Assembly: GCA_947453875.1 (NCBI GenBank)
Contig: CANGIH010000012.1
Location: forward strand, 1-14,981
From: Planctomycetaceae bacterium
GTDB lineage: Bacteria; Planctomycetota; Planctomycetia; Pirellulales; UBA1268
Length of the DNA: 14,981 nucleotides
Direction of reading: 5' to 3'
Of this stretch, positions 6,638 through 13,513 are shown in pieces (the first letter of the stretch is position 1; each line of letters begins with the position of its first letter). The position numbers were made by a program, and so were the translations under genes. The notes under the pieces were generated by a model that was not told where the DNA came from, ran no database searches, and saw only the letters and a list, made by a program, of their open reading frames with translations.

Positions 6638-7834
6638 TTGACACTTCACCCCCGCCGTCGGGCCATGGCCGGCGTCCTTCTGGCCACGTCCGCAGCGATT
6701 CTGGCAGCCGGCCCAACTGCCGCCACGCGCGCCGGCGCCGCCGAGCCGGGCCGGCTTGTCTACTTCGGCACCTACACCGGGGCCCCACCACAAGGGGCAG
6801 GTATCTATGTGGCCCGGTTCGACGCCGATCAGGGCGAGCTGACGGCACCGCAGTTGGCCGCCGAACTCCGCAACCCGTCCTATCTCGCCAGCCATCCGAA
6901 GAAGCCTGCGCTGTATGCCGTTTCGGAGGTGGCTGACGCCGACGGCAAGCCGACCGGCAGCGTCGTCGCCCTTGCGGTCGACCCGGTCACCGGCATGCTC
7001 ACGAAGCTCAACCATCAGTCGTCGGGAGGGAGCGGCCCCTGTGCGGTGTCGGTCGATCCCTCGGGGCGGGCCGTCCTCGCCGCCAACTACGGCGGCGGGA
7101 GTTCGGTCTGCCTCGGCATCGACGAGGATGGAAGGCTCCGACCGTCGGTGTCGGGCAGTCCGTCGGGCTTCATCCAGCACGAGGGGAAGAGCGTCAACCA
7201 GGCCCGCCAGGAGGGCCCCCACGGTCACTCAATCGATCCCTCGCCAGACGGCCGGTTTGCCATCGTCTGCGACCTCGGGATCGACAAGGTGTTGATCCAT
7301 GCCCTCGATGCAGCCCGAGCGACGATTCGCCCCCACGCAGCCGCAGCCGTGGCCGCCGGTGCCGGTCCGCGGCATTTCGCCTTCCACCCCGACGGTCGCC
7401 ATGCCTACTGCATCAACGAGCTCGACCTCACCGTGACGGCGTTCGAATTCGATGCCCGGGAGGGAAGCCTGAAGCCGGTGCAGACGCTCTCCACGCTGCC
7501 GGCCGACACCACCGACCGCACCGGGTTCTCGACGGCCGAGATCGCGGTCCATCCGTCGGGGAAATTTCTCTACGGCTCAAACCGCGGCCACGATTCGATC
7601 GCCATGTATGCGGTCGATCAGCCGACCGGCCGGCTGACGTTCCTCGGCGTCGAACCGATCCAGGGAAAGACCCCGCGCAATTTCGCCATCGATCCATCCG
7701 GCAAGTGGCTGCTCGCCGCCGGCCAGGATTCCCACGGCGTGAGCCTGTTCGCCATCGACCAGACCAGCGGCAAGCTCTCCTACACCGGCCGGACGATCTC
7801 CGTGCCCGCTCCGGTGTGCATCACCTTCCGCTGA
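6638..7834 (+). CDS. Exported lactonase-family (6-phosphogluconolactonase-like) beta-propeller protein
   Basis: Seven-bladed beta-propeller of the lactonase family (PF10282; E. coli Pgl type), 398 residues, normal length. Typical blade sequences are seen throughout: LVYFGTYTG, NPSYLASHPKKPALYAV, GPCAVSVDPSGRAVLAANYGG, the GPHGHSIDPSPDGRF loop, GAGPRHFAFHPDGRHAYCINEL, AEIAVHPSGKFLYGSNRGHDS and TPRNFAIDPSGKWLLAAGQ. The start is a TTG with GGGAGG five bases upstream; an internal ATG at 6665 has no ribosome site. The TTG start gives a basic n-region (HPRRRAM) before a hydrophobic core and an AGA-AEP cleavage site, so the protein is predicted exported, possibly by Tat because of the paired arginines. 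Export makes cytosolic 6-phosphogluconolactone hydrolysis unlikely; some other lactone is the inferred substrate. panD follows 25 bp later. Confidence 0.88.
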   Translation: MTLHPRRRAMAGVLLATSAAILAAGPTAATRAGAAEPGRLVYFGTYTGAPPQGAGIYVARFDADQGELTAPQLAAELRNPSYLASHPKKPALYAVSEVADADGKPTGSVVALAVDPVTGMLTKLNHQSSGGSGPCAVSVDPSGRAVLAANYGGGSSVCLGIDEDGRLRPSVSGSPSGFIQHEGKSVNQARQEGPHGHSIDPSPDGRFAIVCDLGIDKVLIHALDAARATIRPHAAAAVAAGAGPRHFAFHPDGRHAYCINELDLTVTAFEFDAREGSLKPVQTLSTLPADTTDRTGFSTAEIAVHPSGKFLYGSNRGHDSIAMYAVDQPTGRLTFLGVEPIQGKTPRNFAIDPSGKWLLAAGQDSHGVSLFAIDQTSGKLSYTGRTISVPAPVCITFR

Positions 7835-7859
7835 CCCACCGTGGAATACGCCATCGACC

Positions 7860-8225
7860 ATGACGATCTGCCTGCTCAAGTCGAAGATCCACCGTGCGGC
7901 CGTGACCGGAGCCTCGCTCGATTACGAGGGGAGCCTGACGATCGCGGCCGACCTCGCCGAAAAGGTGGGGCTGCGCCGCTATGAGCGCATCCTTGTCGGC
8001 AACATGGCCAACGGCGAACGCTTCGAGACCTATGTGATCCTCGGGGCCGCCGGATCGGGAGCCATCGAACTCAACGGCGCGACAGCCCATCTCGGCAAGG
8101 TGGGCGACCGGCTGACGATCATGTCGTTTGGCCACTACGAGCCGCGTGAAGCCGATCGCCACGCCCCGAAGGTGATCCTCCTCGACGCCCACAACGCCGT
8201 GGTGCGGGACGACACCAAGCACTGA
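7860..8225 (+). CDS. panD: Aspartate 1-decarboxylase (pyruvoyl enzyme)
   Basis: Converts L-aspartate to beta-alanine for pantothenate and coenzyme A synthesis in the cytosol. The 121-residue length is typical. The self-processing site is intact: Y22-E23-G24-S25, where cleavage between Gly24 and Ser25 turns the serine into the pyruvoyl cofactor. K9 (LLKSKIHRA), the NMANGERFETYVI strand with a Thr-Tyr pair near residues 57-58, the GSGAIELNGATAH loop and the GDRLTIMSFG strand all match the family. It lies 25 bp after the lactonase gene on the same strand and lacks a strong ribosome site of its own, so it is probably read from the same transcript. No panB or panC is seen nearby. Confidence 0.95.
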   Translation: MTICLLKSKIHRAAVTGASLDYEGSLTIAADLAEKVGLRRYERILVGNMANGERFETYVILGAAGSGAIELNGATAHLGKVGDRLTIMSFGHYEPREADRHAPKVILLDAHNAVVRDDTKH

Positions 8226-8305
8226 CGCTCCGGCGGTGTGCGGTGCAGGCACTGGGGGATCGTCGCGGCGGGCGCGCCTCGCGTGAGTGCAAGAACGACC
8301 GGTCC

Positions 8306-8348
8306 AAAAAAAATTGCCTGGCCCCGGTACAGGCACCGGGGCCAGGCA
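8306..8348 (-). terminator. Strong intrinsic terminator closing the Ala/Pro-rich lipoprotein gene
   Basis: Perfect 14-bp GC-rich stem (8315-8328 with 8335-8348), six-base loop, then on the minus strand A followed by eight T (8313-8306). It starts 46 bases after the lipoprotein stop codon. The plus-strand side has no T-tract, so it serves the minus strand; panD, ending at 8225, converges on it. Confidence 0.93.
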
Positions 8349-8394
8349 TCCATTGCGACGTTGCTCGGCCGGGGGAACCTCCGGCCGATGCCGA

Positions 8395-8751
8395 TCAGAG
8401 CGGCTCGGCCTGGATCGCCTTTCCTTGGAGCTTTTCCGGAACCTTCCCCGCCTTCGGCGGCCCCTTCACGCCGGGCGCCTTCACCGCCGGAGCGGGAGCC
8501 GCGGCCGGAGCGGCAGCGGCAGCAGGGGCAGGGACGGCTGCAGCAGCCGGTTCAGCGGCCACCGGAGCACTGCTCACCTTGCCCGGTTTCGGCACCCCCT
8601 GCACGGCAGGTGCGGCAGCGGCAGCAGCAGGAGCGGCGGCCGCCGGGGGCGCAGCCGCCGGCTTGGGAGCCTCTGAGCAACCGCTCAGCCCCGCAGCCGC
8701 GAGAGCTAGACCGGCTGTCATCACCGCACACCAAACGCAATTCACTCGCAC
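8395..8751 (-). CDS. Small Ala/Pro-rich lipoprotein, function unknown
   Basis: Predicted lipoprotein of 118 residues. The start is a GTG at 8751 with a near-perfect ribosome site (GGAGGAG, six-base spacer); the frame is open much further upstream but that part looks non-coding. A hydrophobic signal ends in the lipobox L-S-G-C with Cys25 as the lipidation site. The mature part is low complexity: long Ala/Pro runs (residues 30-49 and 66-90) separating two related basic modules, APAVQGVPKPGKV (48-60) and APAVKAPGVKGPPKAGKV (87-104). Such Pro/Ala stretches often act as extended spacers in the cell envelope, and the Lys-rich modules could touch an acidic polymer or membrane; both are inference. 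No enzymatic domain is visible. It follows the DUF1559 gene by 196 bp on the same strand but has its own strong terminator. Confidence 0.72.
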   Translation of the reverse strand: MRVNCVWCAVMTAGLALAAAGLSGCSEAPKPAAAPPAAAAPAAAAAAPAVQGVPKPGKVSSAPVAAEPAAAAVPAPAAAAAPAAAPAPAVKAPGVKGPPKAGKVPEKLQGKAIQAEPL

Positions 8752-8899
8752 GTCAGACTCCTCCGGAGCGATAGCACTCGTTTTTTCGACCCTGTTTCGA
8801 CGGCGAGGAGGAGGCCCACCGGGCTGCTCCACGCACAAAGCCGCTCCGGCACCGCGCCGGACCGGCCATTCCACCCCCAGTTTGTTTTCCCAGCGGGCA

Positions 8900-8928
8900 G
8901 GCGGCCAGCCCGGATGGGGCTGGCCGCC
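8900..8928 (-). terminator. Hairpin downstream of the DUF1559 gene, possible terminator without T-tract
   Basis: Perfect 12-bp inverted repeat (8900-8911 with 8917-8928), five-base loop, starting 20 bases past the DUF1559 stop. No run of T follows on the minus strand, so it may act as a mRNA-stabilising end or a factor-dependent terminator rather than a classical intrinsic one. Confidence 0.45.
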
Positions 8929-8947
8929 GCCGCGGACACATTCCGAG

Positions 8948-10042
8948 TCAGTCGATCGAAGTGTTGAAGACCTGGCCATCGGCACGCCCGGCGAGCTGGA
9001 GCAGCGTCAGCGGGTCGGTGTCGACGGCGATAAACTTCACCGAGCCGTCAAGCATCGTGTAGCCGATGAGGCCGCCGGAGTGCATGCTGCTGAAGCGGTA
9101 CCAGGTGCGGTCGGCGGGGTTGTAGCGGCTGCCGCCGAACGAGGTCGTCATCCAGTGCATCGGCATCGCGCCGCACATGTACGACATCGCATACGTCCGA
9201 CCCGAGCCCTTCACACCGGAACTGCTGCCGTCCGCGTTGTAGAAGCCCCCCGTCACCTCACCGAAGGCCAGCACCTTCGAGGTGCCGTCGATCGAGTCCT
9301 TGATCGCGCCCGCTTCGCTGGGCCGGAAGACACCCTTGTAGATGTCAGCTTCGGGACGACCGATGTAGGACCCGTCGAGCTCGAGCCGACCGGCAACGCC
9401 GAGGTAATTGGTGACATGGTGGTTGGTGACGATCGGATCCGGCGCCTCGTCGTTGAGGACGTAGCTTGCGCCCCCGGCCGGGTCGACAGTCATGAACAGC
9501 GTGAATTCGGAGGAGCCACCGGTCTTGCGAACCGCAGCGGCGTTATCCGAGGGGCACTGGAGGCCACCGATAGGGGTGCCGGTGACGGCATTGACCTGGG
9601 GATAGACCCAGTAATTTTGCCGCTTCGGATCGGAACCGTTGCCGGGGCCGGCGAAATCCGCCGGGTTCATCCTCATGCAGGTTGGAAACGGACTGTAGAC
9701 CTGGGTCTGCTCCATGTAGGGCATGAGATAGATCAGATGCCCGACCACCGTGTAGTCGTTGTTGCCGCTGAACAGGTCGGGGAAATTCTTCGGGACAATC
9801 TGACTCGGGGGCAATTTCTTCGTGGCCGACTCGTAATTGAGCAGCGACAGCCCGAGTTGCTTCATGTTGTTGGAGCAGGCACTGCGACGGGCGGCCTCAC
9901 GCGCCGCCTGCACGGCGGGGAGGAGAAGGCCAACGAGCGTCCCGATGATGGCGATGACGACGAGAAGTTCGACGAGCGTGAACCCTTGACGGCCTTTCGA
10001 CGCGCTTGTCGAACCCTCGGAAAAGAAGCGGCTGCAAAGCAT
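8948..10042 (-). CDS. DUF1559 protein with type IV prepilin-like N-terminus
   Basis: Secreted pseudopilin-like protein of 364 residues from the DUF1559 family that is expanded in Planctomycetes; molecular role unknown. The N-terminus is a class III prepilin signal: SKGRQG-FTLVE, with cleavage expected after Gly20, Phe21 as first mature residue and Glu25 at the +5 position, then a hydrophobic helix to about residue 46. The family sequence follows (AVQAAREAARRSACSNNMKQ, then LGLSLLNYESATKKLPPS). The C-terminal motif reads H-S-G-G...L-D-G-S-V-K-F-I with ten residues between His and Asp-Gly, one more than the usual H-X9-DG. Start at the ATG 10042 is supported by GGGGTGA four bases upstream; upstream codons lack family similarity. 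Likely exported and processed by a prepilin peptidase that is not in this window. Confidence 0.9.
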   Translation of the reverse strand: MLCSRFFSEGSTSASKGRQGFTLVELLVVIAIIGTLVGLLLPAVQAAREAARRSACSNNMKQLGLSLLNYESATKKLPPSQIVPKNFPDLFSGNNDYTVVGHLIYLMPYMEQTQVYSPFPTCMRMNPADFAGPGNGSDPKRQNYWVYPQVNAVTGTPIGGLQCPSDNAAAVRKTGGSSEFTLFMTVDPAGGASYVLNDEAPDPIVTNHHVTNYLGVAGRLELDGSYIGRPEADIYKGVFRPSEAGAIKDSIDGTSKVLAFGEVTGGFYNADGSSSGVKGSGRTYAMSYMCGAMPMHWMTTSFGGSRYNPADRTWYRFSSMHSGGLIGYTMLDGSVKFIAVDTDPLTLLQLAGRADGQVFNTSID

Positions 10043-10228
10043 GACTTCACCCCGATGGAAGGAAAGGAAAAAGATGAGAACGATGCTCCCCCGAGTCGTT
10101 CGGGAGAGCGATGGTGATCGATCCGCCACGAGAACGGATCATCCTGTCAGCAAGCCACGAACATCTGTGAATCAAAGAAGATGAATCGGCGGAAATGAAT
10201 CGAAGGAGACGATCAAAGGATGGATCAG

Positions 10229-10259
10229 AAAAAGGGGTGAGTCGAATCCGCCCCACCCC
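10229..10259 (-). terminator. Candidate weak intrinsic terminator upstream of DUF1559
   Basis: On the minus strand GGGGTG (10259-10254 complement), a 14-base loop, CACCCC, then five T (10233-10229). Stem is only six pairs with a large loop, so it is weak; alternative pairing of the inner C run is possible. It would end any minus-strand transcript crossing the 10260-10924 gap before DUF1559 begins. Confidence 0.3.
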
Positions 10260-10612
10260 CGGAAGACCTCATCGGCACAGGCGTGGATTGGCGACGATCC
10301 TTCAGCCCCCCCCACAGCCCACAAGAATCCCCCCTAAGAGAGTACTTGTGAGAATTTGATGTGGCAATGTCTTGGCCCTCGTTTCCATGAGGTTTTCATC
10401 GATCCAGGACAATCCAGGGCCACCACCCGGCAGGGCTCCGGCACGCCCGCTGGCATTCCTCGCCACACGATCGGAAAAGTCGACTCAACCTCTCCGATCA
10501 CACCCACGAACCGGTCCTGAAGGCTCGCTTGGCCGGCTCTCGTGGCCGGCCGATCCCTGCGGTCGCCTCACACGTTTCTCACAGAATGCAAAGGGCGGGC
10601 CAGAGGCGGAGG

Positions 10613-10644
10613 AAAAATCCCGGCTGTGGCGACAGGCTGCCGGG
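10613..10644 (-). terminator. Candidate intrinsic terminator about 280 bases past the CYTH gene
   Basis: Stem CCCGGC/GCCGGG (10619-10624 with 10639-10644) with a possible inner TGT/ACA extension and a four-base bulge; on the minus strand it is followed by A then five T (10617-10613). It could end the CYTH transcript or a separate minus-strand RNA. Confidence 0.4.
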
Positions 10645-10924
10645 AAAACGTACCGGCCCACCGAACCTACCCTGAAACAGGGAACAGAGCGAGCAAAAAG
10701 CGTTGCAAATTGCTTCAATCCCCCCTCTGGAGAGAGCCGCTTCTGGCACGGCAAGCGACAAAAACACCCCCCGGCGGGCGGCGATCGCGCATGCGGCAGG
10801 CAGGGGATGCGTAGTTCTTGGGCAGTGCCGAGGGGGAGCCAGAGAAACGTGATGCCTGAATCCTGAGCCTGCTCCCCGAACGAAGCCCAGAGGCTGGTGG
10901 GCGGCTGACAGACCACCAACCCCA

Positions 10925-11506
10925 TCAATGCCGCTGAGTTGCCGCCAGCACCAAGAGCATTTCCAGATAACTCCGCCGTTCCGGCTGGTCACATCCAAGC
11001 TCGACGGCAAACGTCTCCAGATCGGCAAGCGCCCCCGACACCCCGCCTTCGTCGGCGAGGATTTCGAGTTCGAGAAAGTCGCCGAGCCCGACGACATGGT
11101 CGATCACCACCTCGACCTCCCCTCCCCCCCAAGGGACGCGGGCCTTCCGCCGGCTCTTGGCCACTTCCGCCACCTGGCGGAACCCGAGCGCTTCCAGAAG
11201 GGCCGTCCAGTCCGCGAGCGTGGCAAGCGCCCCAGCAGTTGGAGGCGACGGGAGCAGCGGAAGTTCGATCTCCCGCCTCGTCTTTCCACGGTCGCCGATC
11301 CGTGGTCCTTTCCAGGTGATCGCCACGGAGTCCCCCTCGCGGCGCAACCGCAGGGCCTCGTCGGTGCGGGCGAAGTCGCGGCAGGGATGGGAGAAATACC
11401 GGTCGACCTGTTCCGCAGGGGGATGAAAGCGGGCGGCGAGCCGGCCAACTACCTCCTCGATAGGGCCGCGATCGGCCAACGGATACTTGAGCTCCACCTC
11501 GTACAC
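10925..11506 (-). CDS. CYTH-domain protein (class IV adenylate cyclase / triphosphatase fold)
   Basis: CYTH-fold enzyme binding a triphosphate substrate in a beta-barrel tunnel; members include class IV adenylate cyclases (CyaB), inorganic triphosphatases and thiamine triphosphatase. From the GTG at 11506 the protein has 193 residues and starts MYEVELKYPL, placing the signature ExExK at Glu3, Glu5 and Lys7. Further tunnel residues fit: R-L-R (53-55), TWKG (64-67), the R-R-E-I-E strand (77-81), KSRRKAR (117-123), and the C-terminal strands around VIDHVVGLGDFLELE (134-148). A G-rich run ends two bases before the GTG as a possible ribosome site; the frame extends to 11623 but that part is unlike the family and would overlap the divergent TlpA-like gene. 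The substrate (ATP, PPPi or ThTP) cannot be told from sequence. Confidence 0.86.
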   Translation of the reverse strand: MYEVELKYPLADRGPIEEVVGRLAARFHPPAEQVDRYFSHPCRDFARTDEALRLRREGDSVAITWKGPRIGDRGKTRREIELPLLPSPPTAGALATLADWTALLEALGFRQVAEVAKSRRKARVPWGGGEVEVVIDHVVGLGDFLELEILADEGGVSGALADLETFAVELGCDQPERRSYLEMLLVLAATQRH

Positions 11507-11581
11507 GACTCCCCCCGTAGACTTTATCGCTGACTTTCCCCTGCTGCTCCCCGGCACAGCCCCTCCTTCAGGTCGAGTTGC

Positions 11582-12229
11582 ATGATAGCCCGCGTGGATC
11601 GCCCCCACTCCCGCTTCTTCCATTGCCTGGTGGCAGGCGCGGTGTCATGGCTCACCCTGGCAATTGCCGGATGTGGTTCCGGGGCGACCACCCATCCCGC
11701 GGTCGGCCGGGCTGTCGGCAGACTTCCCCTGGTGTCGCTTGCCGACGGGGATCGCCCGGCGCCGACCTTCGTCGGCCATGTCACCCTGCTCAACTTCTGG
11801 GGCACCTGGTGCCCTCCCTGTCGGCGCGAGCTCCCCGGCCTGGGTCGGATCGCCACCCGCCTCGCCGACAGCCCGCGATTCCAACTCGCGGCCATCTCGT
11901 GTGGCGCGGGGGGCCCCGACGACCTCGAGGAGCTCGCCACCGAGACGAACCGATTCCTGACGCGGGAACGGATCGCGATCGAACCCTGGGCCGATCCACG
12001 CGGCCTCGCCCGGATGCTCTTCGCGGATGGCTACGGCTTCGAGGCCTTTCCGACCACCTATCTGATCGGCAGCGACGGCCGCGTTGTCCGAGTCTGGAGC
12101 GGCTACCGCAGCCGCGACGAGGCCGACATCGCGGCCGCGGTCATCGACGCCCTCAGGGGCACTGGCCAGGAGGATTCGAGGCAGGAGCCTGCTGCGACCG
12201 CGCCGTCAGGCTCGCCAGCCGGGCGATGA
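11582..12229 (+). CDS. TlpA/ResA-like thioredoxin-fold lipoprotein
   Basis: Membrane-anchored thiol-disulfide oxidoreductase of the TlpA/ResA/AhpC-TSA group, acting outside the cytoplasmic membrane. The 215-residue protein has a hydrophobic signal ending in the lipobox I-A-G-C (Cys31 lipidated), a short linker, then a thioredoxin fold with VTLLNFWGTWCPPCRRELPG: active site W76-C77-P78-P79-C80. The cis-proline strand is FEAFPTTYLI and the final strands read SDGRVVRVWSGY. The last 25 residues are Gln/Ala/Ser-rich and lie in a 77-bp overlap with the opposing thiamine gene. It diverges from the CYTH gene; the 75-bp gap must hold both start regions. No strong ribosome site is seen before the ATG. 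Partner could be a cytochrome maturation or other periplasmic disulfide protein; none is in the window. Confidence 0.88.
   Translation: MIARVDRPHSRFFHCLVAGAVSWLTLAIAGCGSGATTHPAVGRAVGRLPLVSLADGDRPAPTFVGHVTLLNFWGTWCPPCRRELPGLGRIATRLADSPRFQLAAISCGAGGPDDLEELATETNRFLTRERIAIEPWADPRGLARMLFADGYGFEAFPTTYLIGSDGRVVRVWSGYRSRDEADIAAAVIDALRGTGQEDSRQEPAATAPSGSPAGR
12153..12229. other. 77-bp tail-to-tail coding overlap of the TlpA-like and thiE genes
   Basis: The plus-strand TGA at 12227-12229 and the minus-strand TGA (complement of 12153-12155) bracket DNA that codes on both strands for the last ~25 residues of each protein. Both tails are low-complexity and lie beyond the conserved folds. Confidence 0.85.
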
Positions 12230-13319
12230 ATCGCGCGGCGGCCCCGGCCGGGTCGACGGCACCGGTGATCGCCGCCGCCACCGCCACGCGGCTAAACCCG
12301 AGGGGAACAAGAGCGTCGATCCGCTCGATCGTCACCCCTCCGATGGCAAAGGCAGGGAGGCCGATCGTTGCCCCCACCTCGGCAAGAAACTCCGCCGGCG
12401 CGTGGCTAGCGAAGGCCTTCGTCGTGGAGGGGAAGCAGGGGCCGACACCGAGATAGTCGGCGCCGCCGAGCACGGCGTGACGCGCCTCGGCGACATCATG
12501 CGCCGTGCTTCCTACGACGGCCGCCGGCCCGGTGACACGGCGGACGCATTCGAGGGGCAGGTCATCAGCCCCCAAGTGGACCCCATCGGCACCGATGGCC
12601 AAGGCGATGTCGGGGCGGTCGTTGACGATCACCAGGCTGTCGCCTTGCGGTCGAAGCCTGCGGGCAAGTTCGACCGCCCGTCTCCCCCGGCCGACAATCG
12701 CCTTGGCAGTGAGCACTTTGTCGCGGATCTGGATCATCCTCACTCCAGCCTCGAAGAGGCTGCCGACGAGTGTCGTGAACGCCCGCTCCTCCTCGCAGCC
12801 GTCGACGAGGACGCACAGCGAGATGCCCTCGAGCCGGTCACGAGCGCGCGTCACCCCCAGCGCCGCACGTTCCAGCGTGTAGAGACGGTACCGCAACTGC
12901 TCGAAGCGGGGGGCCAGCTCCGGCCGGAGCAGGAGCGAGCATTCCTGCAGGCTGCGGAGGGCCTGCTGACTGCGGGCGGCGTTGGCGGCAACGAGGTCGG
13001 CAGGGGAACGCCGTGCCAGCGCCCCCACCGGGCCGACTCCAGGGCCGACATCGCCGGCCACGTCGCGAAGCGCCACCCGGGCGGCGAAGCCGTCGGTAGC
13101 GAGCAGGTCGGCCAGATCGTGGCGGAGCCCCTTGGCAAGCGTGGTGAGGTGGGGATCGTCGAGCACGAATCGAAGCACATCCTCGATCACCCGCAAGCCC
13201 TCACCGGCCCGGTTGGCCGAGGCGTCGAGAGCCCGCCAGACGCCGGAAGAGCCTCCCTCCGGTCCGGATGGTGAAGAGGGAGCGACAGCAGGGAACGGTT
13301 GGCGATCGGGGGGGTTCAT
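12153..13319 (-). CDS. thiE: ThiD2-ThiE fusion: thiamine phosphate synthase with N-terminal ThiD2 domain
   Basis: Cytosolic thiamine biosynthesis enzyme. Residues about 27-165 match the ThiD2 domain (LDASANRAGEGLRVIEDVLRF near the start, ...QLRYRLYTLE... near its end), a domain fused to ThiE in cyanobacteria and planctomycetes and linked to HMP-phosphate kinase activity. Residues about 168-375 are a TIM-barrel thiamine phosphate synthase: MIQIRDK (195-201), IVNDRPDIALAIGADGVHLG (231-250), GSTAH (270-274), GADYLGVGPCFPSTTK (286-301) and PAFAIGGV (322-329), ending in RVAVAAAI. It couples HMP pyrophosphate to the thiazole phosphate. Length 388 fits the fusion. The first 25 residues are Pro/Ser-rich and no strong ribosome site precedes the ATG. 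Its 3' end overlaps the TlpA-like gene by 77 bp. No other thi gene or TPP riboswitch was seen. Confidence 0.93.
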   Translation of the reverse strand: MNPPDRQPFPAVAPSSPSGPEGGSSGVWRALDASANRAGEGLRVIEDVLRFVLDDPHLTTLAKGLRHDLADLLATDGFAARVALRDVAGDVGPGVGPVGALARRSPADLVAANAARSQQALRSLQECSLLLRPELAPRFEQLRYRLYTLERAALGVTRARDRLEGISLCVLVDGCEEERAFTTLVGSLFEAGVRMIQIRDKVLTAKAIVGRGRRAVELARRLRPQGDSLVIVNDRPDIALAIGADGVHLGADDLPLECVRRVTGPAAVVGSTAHDVAEARHAVLGGADYLGVGPCFPSTTKAFASHAPAEFLAEVGATIGLPAFAIGGVTIERIDALVPLGFSRVAVAAAITGAVDPAGAAARFIARLASLTARSQQAPASNPPGQCP

Positions 13320-13513
13320 GCCGCTGTTTTACCCGCGCCGAGAGGGAAAAGCCGGCCGCCGCTGGTGGTCAGGGATGACTTTTCCCAAGGGACCGTCCAG
13401 GCACCAGTTCGACTTGGCCGGCTGGAGGAGTGGCCCTACACTCCCGCCCCTGCCTCTGGCCCTGTTCGGGGCCGTCGAACTGCCCCCAGACAAACGCCTT
13501 GACCGGAGTGGCC

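Larger units (their letters stand above)
10043..10924. other. 882-base region with no convincing gene; promoter region plus hairpins
   Basis: Lies between the starts of DUF1559 (minus) and the stop of the CYTH gene (minus). Open frames here (for example 146 codons on the minus strand from 10925, 164 on the plus strand from 10372) have Arg/Pro/Ser/Cys-rich translations with no recognisable domain. The part next to DUF1559 (10043-10230) is A-rich on the plus strand, with near-repeats ATGAATCGGCGGAA / ATGAATCGAAGGAG (10181-10208), and must hold the DUF1559 leader and promoter. Other structures: CACAAG...CTTGTG (10320-10350), a 7-bp hairpin at 10531-10551, CCCTG-AAA-CAGGG (10670-10682), GCAA-A-TTGC (10705-10713), and a direct repeat AATCCCCCCT (10326 and 10717). 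Two hairpins read as minus-strand terminators are listed separately. An unrecognised RNA or a decayed gene is possible. Confidence 0.6.

Noticed and set aside
4812..6641. 609-codon open frame on the plus strand
   Set aside because: Antisense to the MFS and YHS-like genes; translation is Arg/Gly/Glu/His-rich low complexity with no domain, the usual mirror frame in G+C-rich DNA.
6483..6848. Extended N-terminus of the MFS gene up to 6848
   Set aside because: The added sequence is Arg/Gly-rich, unlike any transporter, and would overlap the start of the well-supported divergent lactonase gene.
805..7834. Gluconokinase and lactonase as one gluconate pathway unit
   Set aside because: They are about 5 kb apart in different transcription units and the lactonase is predicted exported.
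8243..10117. 624-codon open frame on the plus strand
   Set aside because: Covers the antisense of the lipoprotein and DUF1559 genes and even the terminator; Ala/Gly-rich then His/Arg/Val-rich with no family resemblance.
10234..10259. tRNA T-arm-like string GTCGAATCC
   Set aside because: No acceptor stem, anticodon arm or D-arm at the required distances on either strand.
10608..10706. Resemblance to RNase P RNA blocks on the plus strand (GGAGGAAA..., AACAGAG.GAGCAAA)
   Set aside because: The near-invariant GAGGAAAGTCC block is broken and I find no downstream ACAGAA partner to form helix P4; the likeness is probably chance. An Rfam bacterial RNase P search would settle it.
10485..10925. 146-codon minus-strand frame whose ATG overlaps the CYTH stop as TGATG
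   Set aside because: The overlap looks like coupling, but there is no ribosome site, the translation is rich in Cys, Ser, Pro and Arg, and mixed third positions do not match the neighbouring genes.
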